Of a stretch of 13,689 bases of DNA, positions 7,793 through 13,689 are shown piece after piece; the first letter of the stretch is position 1, and each line of letters starts with the position of its first letter. This DNA is from Candidatus Sulfotelmatobacter sp. GTDB lineage: Bacteria; Acidobacteriota; Terriglobia; Terriglobales; Acidobacteriaceae. A program made the translations under genes and the position numbers. The notes under the pieces were generated by a model. The model was given only the letters and a program-made list of their open reading frames with translations. It was not told the origin of the DNA and did not search any database. The DNA lies in assembly GCA_030045935.1 (NCBI GenBank), contig JASIEN010000294.1, positions 1-13,689 on the forward strand, in the 5' to 3' direction.

Positions 7793-8937
7793 GAGCGGAT
7801 GCATTACTGATTCGAGCCGATGGGAGTGTCGCCATTGGCACGGGCCACGTCATGCGTTGCCTCGCGCTGGCGCAAGCGTGGCAGGATGCCGGTGGGAAGG
7901 CTGTCTTTGCCATGGCGGAAACGACGCCGGCAATTCAGGCACGGCTGGAGGCAGAAGGCTTCGAAGTTTTTCGTATCCCCCGCGATTCACAGGATCTGGA
8001 CGACGCGAGCCGGACGACTGGATTCGGCCGCAAAGTTGGAGCGCGATGGATCGTGGTCGATGGATATCAGTTTTCGGCTGAGTACCAGCATGCTGTGAAG
8101 AATGAGGGTTTCAAGCTTCTCGTCCTCGATGACTATGCCCATGCGCAGCATTATTATGCGGATGTCGTGCTGAACCAGAATGGGCATGCGAACGAAGTGA
8201 TGTACAAGTCGCGAGAACGTCGCACGTACCTTCTGTTGGGGCCTCATTATTGCTTGTTGCGCCGGGAGTTTGCCGCATATACGAGTTGGCAACGCAAAAT
8301 TACACCTGAGGCCCGCAGAGTGCTGATCACGATGGGCGGCAGCGATGCAGGAAATCTTGCCGGGCGTGCGATTGAGGCCGTCAGCCGGCTAAAGCTGAAG
8401 GACTTGACGGCCACGGTTGTCGTGGGTGGAAGTACGCCGCATTTCGAGTCACCGCGAGATGCGGCCGCCACGGCCACCGGCAAGGTCAGGGTTTTGAGAG
8501 ATATCTCGAACTTGGCGGAACTGATGGCCGATAGCGACGTGGCCATTTCTGCTGCAGGAACGACTTGCTGGGAACTGTGTCTGCTTGGACTTCCCTCGCT
8601 CTTGATCGATGTCGCTGCCCATCAAACTCCGGTCGCCACAGAAATACATGCTAAAGGCTGTGCGATTCATATAGGAGACAGTAGCATTTCTGCTGAGCAA
8701 ATTGCCGGGCAATTGGAGCACCTGATTGATTCACAGGCTTTGCGCGAATCGCTCTCGATGCGTTCTCGCGAATTGCTGGATGGGAGGGGAGCGGAACGGG
8801 TTGTCTCGGTTTTACAAGGTACAGAAGGCTTGCGCCTGCGCCGCGCCAAAGGCAATGACAGCCGCGTTCTATCGACGAGTGCGCGCGGCAAGGCGGCAGT
8901 CCATCTCGTCCACCAGAAAAACAGTATGCGCGATTGA
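7789..8937 (+). CDS. pseG: UDP-2,4-diacetamido-2,4,6-trideoxy-beta-L-altropyranose hydrolase, PseG (with extra C-terminal tail)
   Basis: This GT-B-fold hydrolase removes UDP from the fourth Pse intermediate. The N-terminal IGTGHVMRCLALA (16-28) holds the likely catalytic His20. VDGY (90-93), LVLDDYA (111-117), VLNQN (127-131), GPHYCLLRREF (151-161), TMGGSDAGNL (181-190) and ISAAGTTCWELCLLGLP (253-269) follow in the family order. The usual end of the fold is reached at about residue 343 (DGRGAERVVSVLQ). The remaining 39 residues start GLRLRRAKGND, which resembles the first strand of a GNAT domain. PseG is fused to the acetyltransferase PseH in some bacteria, so the tail may be a remnant (annotated separately). 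ATG overlaps the pseF stop as ATGA. The hydrolase part appears complete. In the Bacillus sps system the counterpart is SpsG. Confidence 0.92.
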   Translation: MRADALLIRADGSVAIGTGHVMRCLALAQAWQDAGGKAVFAMAETTPAIQARLEAEGFEVFRIPRDSQDLDDASRTTGFGRKVGARWIVVDGYQFSAEYQHAVKNEGFKLLVLDDYAHAQHYYADVVLNQNGHANEVMYKSRERRTYLLLGPHYCLLRREFAAYTSWQRKITPEARRVLITMGGSDAGNLAGRAIEAVSRLKLKDLTATVVVGGSTPHFESPRDAAATATGKVRVLRDISNLAELMADSDVAISAAGTTCWELCLLGLPSLLIDVAAHQTPVATEIHAKGCAIHIGDSSISAEQIAGQLEHLIDSQALRESLSMRSRELLDGRGAERVVSVLQGTEGLRLRRAKGNDSRVLSTSARGKAAVHLVHQKNSMRD

Positions 8938-8959
8938 GACGAGGGGATTGCGGCGATAA
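8827..8959 (+). pseudogene. Possible remnant of a PseH-type GNAT domain once fused to PseG
   Basis: In the PseG frame, residues 347-361 read GLRLRRAKGNDSRVL, like the opening strand of GNAT domains (consensus L-R-L-R-x-A-x-x-x-D). Two codons on, the expected W-x-N-D-P-x-V-R segment is absent in this frame. In another plus frame, from 8873, the peptide reads RRVRAARRQSISS and later IETRGLRR before a stop at 8957-8959. This loosely fits the V-R-x-x-S-F-S and E-x-H-x-x-W pattern seen at the start of PseH. The whole segment is about 130 bp, far short of the roughly 450-500 bp a PseH domain needs, so a deletion plus frameshift is implied. The first part is persuasive, the second is weak, and chance remains possible. 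Confidence 0.35.
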
Positions 8960-10024
8960 ATGAGGAGTATGGGGACCACGATCAGAATCGGTGAGCGAAT
9001 CATTGGCATCGGGCAGCCGGTGTACGTCATTGCGGAGTTGTCGGCGAATCATCATCAGGAGTTTGATCAGGCTCTCGAAATCGTTCGAGCGGCAAAAGAT
9101 GCCGGAGCAGACGCCATCAAGCTACAAACCTATACTCCCGATACGATGACTATTGCGGCCGCCGGCCGCGAATTTCAGATCGAGGGCACAATCTGGCATG
9201 GCCGCAATTTATATGAGCTTTACGGCGAGGCCCATATGCCATGGGATTGGCAGCCTCGCCTGAAGCAAGCGGCCAATGATCTTGGACTGGACCTGTTCTC
9301 CACTCCATTCGACGCGAGCGCAGTGGAATTCCTTGAAAAGATGGATGTGCCTGCATACAAGCTGGCTTCATTCGAGTTGGTGGATATTCCGCTTATCAGG
9401 AAGATGGCGAGTACAGGCAAGCCGCTCATTATGTCTACGGGAATGGCCACACTTGAGGAAATCGACGAAGCCGTACAGGCTGCGCGCGATGCCGGGACCG
9501 AAGAGATTGCACTTCTGAAGTGCACTAGCGCGTATCCCGCTGCTCCGGAGGAGATGAACCTCCGCACAATTCCGGAGCTTTCCCGTCGCTTGGATGTTCC
9601 AGTGGGCCTCTCCGACCACACGCTCGGTATCGCCGTTCCGATTGCTGCTGTAGCGTTGGGCGCGTGCATTGTCGAGAAACATATTACGTCGTCCCGCGCA
9701 ATTCCGGGTCCGGATAGCGCGTTCTCACTCGAGCCGGCAGAGTTTAAAGCGATGGTTGAGGCTGTACGTACGGCGGAAAAGGCTCTTGGGGAAGTGAAGT
9801 TCGGCGCCAGTCAGAAAGAGAACACTGAAAAAATATTTCGGCGTTCCCTATACGTCGTGCGGGAGATGAAGAGCGGCGAGATTTTCACGGCTGAGAACGT
9901 CCGCTCCATACGGCCGGGGCTCGGTTTGCACACCCGGCACCTGCCTGAGATTATCGGGCGCCATGCGGCCTGCGACATTGCCCGCGCAACTCCGTTGAAG
10001 TGGGAGATGGTCCACTCGCAATGA
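8960..10024 (+). CDS. pseI: Pseudaminic acid synthase, PseI
   Basis: This 354-residue NeuB-family enzyme condenses 2,4-diacetamido-2,4,6-trideoxy-L-altrose with phosphoenolpyruvate to give pseudaminic acid. The TIM-barrel N terminus has GQPVYVIAELSANHHQ (18-33), the PseI-like form of the NeuB signature. KLQTYTPDTMTI (54-65), STPFDASAVEFL (114-125), GLSDHTLG (216-223), VEKHIT (238-243) and PGPDSAFSLEP (249-259) follow; the D-S-A-F version and TYTPDTMT favour Pse over sialic or legionaminic synthases. The C-terminal SAF (antifreeze-like) domain spans about 294-350. The length is normal. ATG at 8960 is used; ATG at 8969 is an alternative. GAGGGG upstream is a ribosome-binding site with long spacing. 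This is the only junction inside the pse block with a gap (22 bp) rather than an overlap or abutment. The Bacillus counterpart is SpsE. Confidence 0.95.
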   Translation: MRSMGTTIRIGERIIGIGQPVYVIAELSANHHQEFDQALEIVRAAKDAGADAIKLQTYTPDTMTIAAAGREFQIEGTIWHGRNLYELYGEAHMPWDWQPRLKQAANDLGLDLFSTPFDASAVEFLEKMDVPAYKLASFELVDIPLIRKMASTGKPLIMSTGMATLEEIDEAVQAARDAGTEEIALLKCTSAYPAAPEEMNLRTIPELSRRLDVPVGLSDHTLGIAVPIAAVALGACIVEKHITSSRAIPGPDSAFSLEPAEFKAMVEAVRTAEKALGEVKFGASQKENTEKIFRRSLYVVREMKSGEIFTAENVRSIRPGLGLHTRHLPEIIGRHAACDIARATPLKWEMVHSQ

Positions 10025-11109
10025 GATTTGTCAGTCCTCTGCTCAAGCGTGTGGTTTATCCGTCGCTGGCCAAAGCCGGAGTTTTTCGACGTGCCGCCGC
10101 CGACGGACTCGGCATCGTGACTTACCATGGTGTTTTGCCGGAAGGCTATCGAGTGATCGATCCCGCGCTTGATGGAAGCCTCGTGACCGCATCTGCCTTC
10201 CGGCGGCAATTGCGACTGCTGCGCGCAAACTACAACGTGATTTCTCCTGAGCTGTTTATGCGCTGGTGCGCCGGAAAGGCCGAGCTTCCAGTTCGAGCCG
10301 TGCTGATCACGTGCGACGATGGACTGGCAAACGTAGTCAGCGACATGCTGCCGATCCTTGAGGAAGAGAGAATTCAGTGCTTATTTTTCGTCATAGGACT
10401 CTCCGCTGAGGAGGAGCCGCGCATGTTGTGGTATGAGGAGCTTTTTCTTATGCTCATCGCGGCGCCCGAGAAACCGTTCTCCATTCGGCTGGCTGAGACT
10501 CAGATCGCAGGATTCCTGGGCAGTCGTTCCCAGCGGTCTGTTTTGTGGAGAGGTATCACACAGGTGCTGGAAAAATGCGATTACGAAGATTGCAGCCGCT
10601 TCCTGCGGGAGATTCGCGGTGCACTCGAACTCGAGGACGATTTCGCAGCCGCATACCTTCGGGATCCGGTTGCGGAAAAGCGTTTGCGCTTGTTGCGACC
10701 TTGTGAGCTGCGCAGGCTGCTCTCGGCAGGGATGGCGATCGGCGCGCACACGTTAAGCCATCCCGTGCTCTCGAAGCTGGCGGAAGACCGAGCCTGGTTC
10801 GAAATCACGGAGGGCCGCAGCCGGCTGGAAAAGGCGTTGGGCAGTGAAGTATGGGCTTTCGCTTACCCGTTCGGCGGAGTGGAAGCGGTCTCGCCGCGTG
10901 AGTTTCGATTGGCGGAGCGCGCAGGATATAGAGCGGCATTTTTGAGTTTTGGCGGTGGTTTGGGCGCTGATCTTCCGCGTTATGCGCTGCCCCGAATCCA
11001 CATGACGGGAGAGATCACGTTGCCTGAACTGGAAGCGTACGTCTCGGGTTTCCACCGCTCCTTACGGCAGCAGTTTGGGCGGGAGCAGCAGATTCTATCC
11101 GCTGCGTGA
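10021..11109 (+). CDS. NodB-type polysaccharide deacetylase, copy 2
   Basis: This 362-residue protein is a paralogue of the deacetylase at 2742; the two align from end to end with no large gaps except in the middle insertion. Motif 1 is TCDDG (98-102), motif 2 AHTLSHP (242-248, metal ligands His243 and His247), and AYPFG is at 281-285. TYHGVLPEGY (34-43), LWYEELFLMLIAAP (136-149) and RIHMTG (325-330) match copy 1 closely. The start chosen is ATG 10021, which overlaps the pseI stop as ATGA and gives MRFVSPLLK, aligned with the N terminus of copy 1; an in-frame ATG at 10000 would add seven residues inside pseI. GGGAGATGG about 12 nt upstream is a usable ribosome-binding site. No clear signal peptide. 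Its coupling to pseI ties it to Pse metabolism, but the acetyl group it removes is unknown. Confidence 0.87.
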   Translation: MRFVSPLLKRVVYPSLAKAGVFRRAAADGLGIVTYHGVLPEGYRVIDPALDGSLVTASAFRRQLRLLRANYNVISPELFMRWCAGKAELPVRAVLITCDDGLANVVSDMLPILEEERIQCLFFVIGLSAEEEPRMLWYEELFLMLIAAPEKPFSIRLAETQIAGFLGSRSQRSVLWRGITQVLEKCDYEDCSRFLREIRGALELEDDFAAAYLRDPVAEKRLRLLRPCELRRLLSAGMAIGAHTLSHPVLSKLAEDRAWFEITEGRSRLEKALGSEVWAFAYPFGGVEAVSPREFRLAERAGYRAAFLSFGGGLGADLPRYALPRIHMTGEITLPELEAYVSGFHRSLRQQFGREQQILSAA

Positions 11110-11171
11110 TGCAATAACAATGGCGGTTTGGGAGTTCAGTTCTCAGCGGTAGACCATCTGGGTGAATTATC

Positions 11172-12278
11172 TTGCGCTTAATTCAATCGCGCCAAATACC
11201 GGAGCAGGAAGATTTCCGGTATGGCTGGAATTCTCTGCTACAGCGTGTCGAGCGTCCGGAAGTCTTCTTCACATGGCAGTGGGCGCGCGCGGTCGAGAAG
11301 GCCTATGGGGAAGCGCTTCAACCCTGGCTGCTTGTGTTTGAGAATGACGACAAAAGTCTGGCAGGAATAGCTGCACTGGCCACCGACACCTCGCGAAGTC
11401 ACATTTCGTTTCTCGCCTCCACAACGGCTGACTACTGCGATTTCCTGAGCGAGCCGAACTGCCGCGAGGCGGTTGCCGAGGCTGTACTCGCCGAATGCGC
11501 GAAGCTCCACGCGAATATTACGCTCGCGAATCTGCCGGCAGATTCCAGCACTTTGGTCGCGCTGCAACGTCTGGGCAGAAAGTACGGATACTTTCTTCAT
11601 GTGCGGCCCGCGTACCAATGCGCGCAGGTGTCATTGAAAACCGCGGAAGAGAGAGCAGCAGTCAAAGCGGACCTGCAGCGCAAGAAAATGCGGCGTCTGA
11701 TTAACGTGATGGAAGAGAGATATGCGCCCCATTTGCAACACTTGACTTCGTGGAGTGAGATCGAACCGGAATTGCCCGGGTTTGCGCAATCTCACGTCGC
11801 CCGATTCGCGGCCACCGGGCGTGTGAGTAATCTGGCCGATTTGCGGCGGCAACAGTTTCTTCAAGAACTGGCTCGTCTGAGTTCAGAATGCAAATGGTTG
11901 CGGTTGAGCCGTTTGCGTGTGGGTGATAAATCGGTCGCCTGGAATTATGGATTTTACTTTTCCGGCTCATGGTTCTGGTATCAGCCTACGTTTGCTACAC
12001 AATTTGAGGAATTTTCTCCGGGGCTGTACCTGCTTGCCAAGATCATCCACGAAGCCTGCGAAGACCCGCGTGTGAGCGTGGTTGATCTGGGGTTGGGAGC
12101 CGAAGGGTATAAAGAACGTTTTGCCAATTCCAGCCGCCAGACATTGCACGTGACCCTGACACGGTCATACAGCAAGCATTTGCGGGGGGTGCTTCGATAC
12201 CGCGCTGTCCAGATGCTGAAAAGCTGGCCGGCGGGCGAAAAGGCGGCGCGAAATCTTTTCAGACGGAATGTTCACTAA
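11172..12278 (+). CDS. CelD/BcsL-type (FemAB-like GNAT) N-acyltransferase
   Basis: This 368-residue protein shows the pattern of the Acetyltransf_6 (CelD/BcsL) branch of the GNAT superfamily, which acylates sugars or amino groups in polysaccharide clusters. Near the N terminus PEVFFTWQWARA (29-40) is the usual 'F-x-x-x-x-W' element and GIAAL (65-69) a core strand. In the C-terminal GNAT half, VAWNYGFYFSGSWFWYQP (255-272), FSPGLYLLAKII (281-292) and VDLGLGAEGYKERF (304-317) are the family's best-conserved blocks. TTG at 11172 is the start: a TGA lies three codons upstream in frame, no ATG occurs in the first 175 codons, and GGTGA (11161-11165) is a properly spaced ribosome-binding site. It follows deacetylase 2 by 62 bp. 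It is not a typical PseH, but no intact PseH is present, so it may supply N4-acetylation or acylate the finished glycan. Function is inferred. Confidence 0.78.
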   Translation: MRLIQSRQIPEQEDFRYGWNSLLQRVERPEVFFTWQWARAVEKAYGEALQPWLLVFENDDKSLAGIAALATDTSRSHISFLASTTADYCDFLSEPNCREAVAEAVLAECAKLHANITLANLPADSSTLVALQRLGRKYGYFLHVRPAYQCAQVSLKTAEERAAVKADLQRKKMRRLINVMEERYAPHLQHLTSWSEIEPELPGFAQSHVARFAATGRVSNLADLRRQQFLQELARLSSECKWLRLSRLRVGDKSVAWNYGFYFSGSWFWYQPTFATQFEEFSPGLYLLAKIIHEACEDPRVSVVDLGLGAEGYKERFANSSRQTLHVTLTRSYSKHLRGVLRYRAVQMLKSWPAGEKAARNLFRRNVH

Positions 12279-12360
12279 GAAGTTAAGGGACCAAGAAATG
12301 ATGTTGCTCTGTGATTTTGTGAAACACTAGCTGGCCACTGACGCTGATTCACTTGTGCAG

Positions 12361-13689
12361 ATGCGAGTTCTGCTCCTCCAGCCCGAAGATTCTCCGCGCC
12401 GCGGCCCCTGGACGCGCGAGTCCTGGGACCTCGCCGTTGACTTAGGAACATCGTCAGGCACGACTGCGAACGAGTGGGCGGAAATCATGCGTTGTCCGCT
12501 GCTGCGGTTCGAGGAGTTTAGCCGGAGTGTCGAAGATGTGCGAGAGACGGGGCGAATCTTATCTGTGGGCGGCGGGCGCCTACTGGATTCGGAGGGTATT
12601 GACTGGTGGTCCCTGCGGTCGCTGGAGGTTCTGAGGGAAGCGGCTTCGATTCTTGCGTTGCGGCGCATGACCGAGGAAATTCCGCGTCCGGCCATTCTTT
12701 GGGCAACCCGGCCAGGCTGGCCGGCGACAGCATTTGCTAAATTGCTTGGGGTTCCACTGCGGGCTTATGGCGAAGGTTTTGCCACGCGCAGCCTGCACCG
12801 ACTGCGGCATTACGTGCGGGTGTCGCGCGATTTCTCCGCGGCCCAGATAAAAGAGATTGTCCTCGACAAGCATGACGCGGCCTATCGCTGGCGGGCGCAA
12901 TTCGAGCGACGGGAACAGCCTGAGAGCCGCCCGGTGGTATTGATTCCAAGCGCGTATACGAATGTTTCCAGGGTAGCGTCTGCGTACGCACGCTTGCTTC
13001 CCGAACAGCTATTTCTGCTGGTCGCCACACGGCGGAGTGCGAGACTCTTCGAAACTCCTGACAATGTGAAAGTGCGTGAATTGGGTTCATACGCGGGAAC
13101 AAGCCCGATAGCCGGCGAACTGAAGGGAATTCTTGAAAGTTGGACGCACCTGTCGAGCCACCTGAAGGAGTATCCAGAGCTGGCGATATTGCAGCGACTC
13201 GGGCTGTTCGACGAATTTCCATCTGCAATTGCTCACGGTCTTGCCGTCCGAGATGTCTGGTCTCGCCTGCTCGAACGTGAGCCTGTTTGTGGCGTGCTTT
13301 GCGGCGACGACACCAACGTGAACACATGCCTGCCGGTCCTGCTCGCAGCCCGGCGCGGGCTGCCAACCCTCGACTTTCATCACGGTGGGATGGATGGATT
13401 TTATCTGGCGAAGCGCTTGTTGTCAGATTTGTATATCGCCAAGAGCGAGCTCGAGCGGGATTATCTGGTACGTATATGCGGGCTGCCACCAGATAGGGTT
13501 GTCCAGGGCGCGCCGTTTTCGGCTGCCGCCAGGATGCGATCGCCTGTGGAAAAGTTCTCCACAAGGAAAGCTGCTATTGTTTTTTTCTCCGAACCTTACG
13601 AAAACATGGGCGTGAGAGCGGAAGAGGTGTACCGCGAACTGATGCCGAGGCTGTGCGCTTTAGCCCGCGAAACAGGACACGGGCTGGTG
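12361..13689 (+). CDS. Large unrecognised ORF, possible GT-B-type glycan transferase (runs off window)
   Basis: The frame is open for 443 codons from ATG 12361 to the window end, with the same codon style as its neighbours. I do not recognise the family with confidence. The N-terminal part starts MRVLLLQPED, includes SVGGGRLLDSEGIDWW (108-123) and ILWATRPGWP (152-161), then LIPSAYTNVSRVASAYARL (195-213), which looks like a Rossmann strand-loop-helix. The C-terminal half has LCGDDTN (313-319), LPTLDFHHGGMDG (334-346) and LLSDLYIAKSELERDYL (353-369), reminiscent of the 'H-G' loop plus following helix of GT-B enzymes such as teichoic-acid and capsule transferases. A transferase that uses CMP-Pse would fit the context but is an inference. 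GTG at 12355 is an alternative start, and an in-frame TAG at 12328-12330 bounds the frame. It lies 82 bp after the acyltransferase, and the promoter is presumably shared. Confidence 0.6.
   Translation, partial: MRVLLLQPEDSPRRGPWTRESWDLAVDLGTSSGTTANEWAEIMRCPLLRFEEFSRSVEDVRETGRILSVGGGRLLDSEGIDWWSLRSLEVLREAASILALRRMTEEIPRPAILWATRPGWPATAFAKLLGVPLRAYGEGFATRSLHRLRHYVRVSRDFSAAQIKEIVLDKHDAAYRWRAQFERREQPESRPVVLIPSAYTNVSRVASAYARLLPEQLFLLVATRRSARLFETPDNVKVRELGSYAGTSPIAGELKGILESWTHLSSHLKEYPELAILQRLGLFDEFPSAIAHGLAVRDVWSRLLEREPVCGVLCGDDTNVNTCLPVLLAARRGLPTLDFHHGGMDGFYLAKRLLSDLYIAKSELERDYLVRICGLPPDRVVQGAPFSAAARMRSPVEKFSTRKAAIVFFSEPYENMGVRAEEVYRELMPRLCALARETGHGLV

Noticed and set aside
12268..12330. Short 20-codon frame (MFTKKLRDQE...) overlapping the acyltransferase end
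   Set aside because: It overlaps the previous stop, but its length and composition do not separate it from chance, and no ribosome-binding site is clear.
12737..13564. 275-codon minus-strand frame opposite the final ORF
   Set aside because: It is a shadow of the plus-strand ORF, rich in Arg/Ser/Pro as expected from antisense of GC-rich coding sequence, with no recognisable motif.
1..13689. CRISPR arrays, tRNA genes, insertion sequences, integrase or attachment sites
   Set aside because: No repeated spacer pattern, tRNA-like cloverleaf, transposase or flanking direct repeats were noticed on reading either strand; a computed repeat search was not possible.

Overview
The window looks like a piece of a Gram-negative, moderately GC-rich, pilus-bearing bacterium. 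The LolA carrier implies an outer membrane, and PilC plus a GspE/PilB-type ATPase imply a type IV pilus or type II secretion machine. Codon use, this gene combination and the protein flavour suggest Acidobacteriota (Terriglobia-like). That assignment is an inference and was not tested by any search.

Layout. The left part is on the minus strand, read right to left: lolA (2592-1906), a pilC/gspF platform protein (1729-527) and the N-terminal part of a GspE/PilB-family ATPase (409 to beyond position 1). A 149-bp divergent gap separates lolA from the plus-strand block. That block opens with a NodB-type polysaccharide deacetylase (2742-3803). After a 295-bp gap with a plausible sigma70-like promoter just before pseB comes a compact pseudaminic acid cluster: pseB (4099), pseC (5134), a SAM methyltransferase (6351), an SpsF-type CMP-sugar synthetase (pseF role, 7058), pseG (7789) and pseI (8960). 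A second deacetylase paralogous to the first (10021), a CelD/BcsL (FemAB-like GNAT) acyltransferase (11172) and a large unfinished ORF with a possible GT-B-type transferase motif (12361 to the window end) follow. Four start codons overlap the preceding stop as ATGA (6351, 7058, 7789, 10021), so the block is probably one translationally coupled operon.

How the genes work together. PseB and PseC turn UDP-GlcNAc into UDP-4-amino-4,6-dideoxy-beta-L-AltNAc. An N4-acetyltransferase (PseH) should act next. PseG then removes UDP, PseI condenses the sugar with PEP to give pseudaminic acid, and the PseF-type enzyme activates it with CMP. The last ORF may transfer it to a glycan or protein. The methyltransferase and the two deacetylases probably tailor the sugar or the glycan that carries it.

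The most interesting point is that no intact PseH is present. PseG carries an extra C-terminal tail that begins like a GNAT domain and then breaks up in frame just before pseI. This looks like a lost PseG-PseH fusion. The unrelated CelD-type acyltransferase downstream is a candidate replacement. The pairing of two paralogous deacetylases around a pse cluster, beside pilus genes, is the other feature that could mark an undescribed glycan-modification system.
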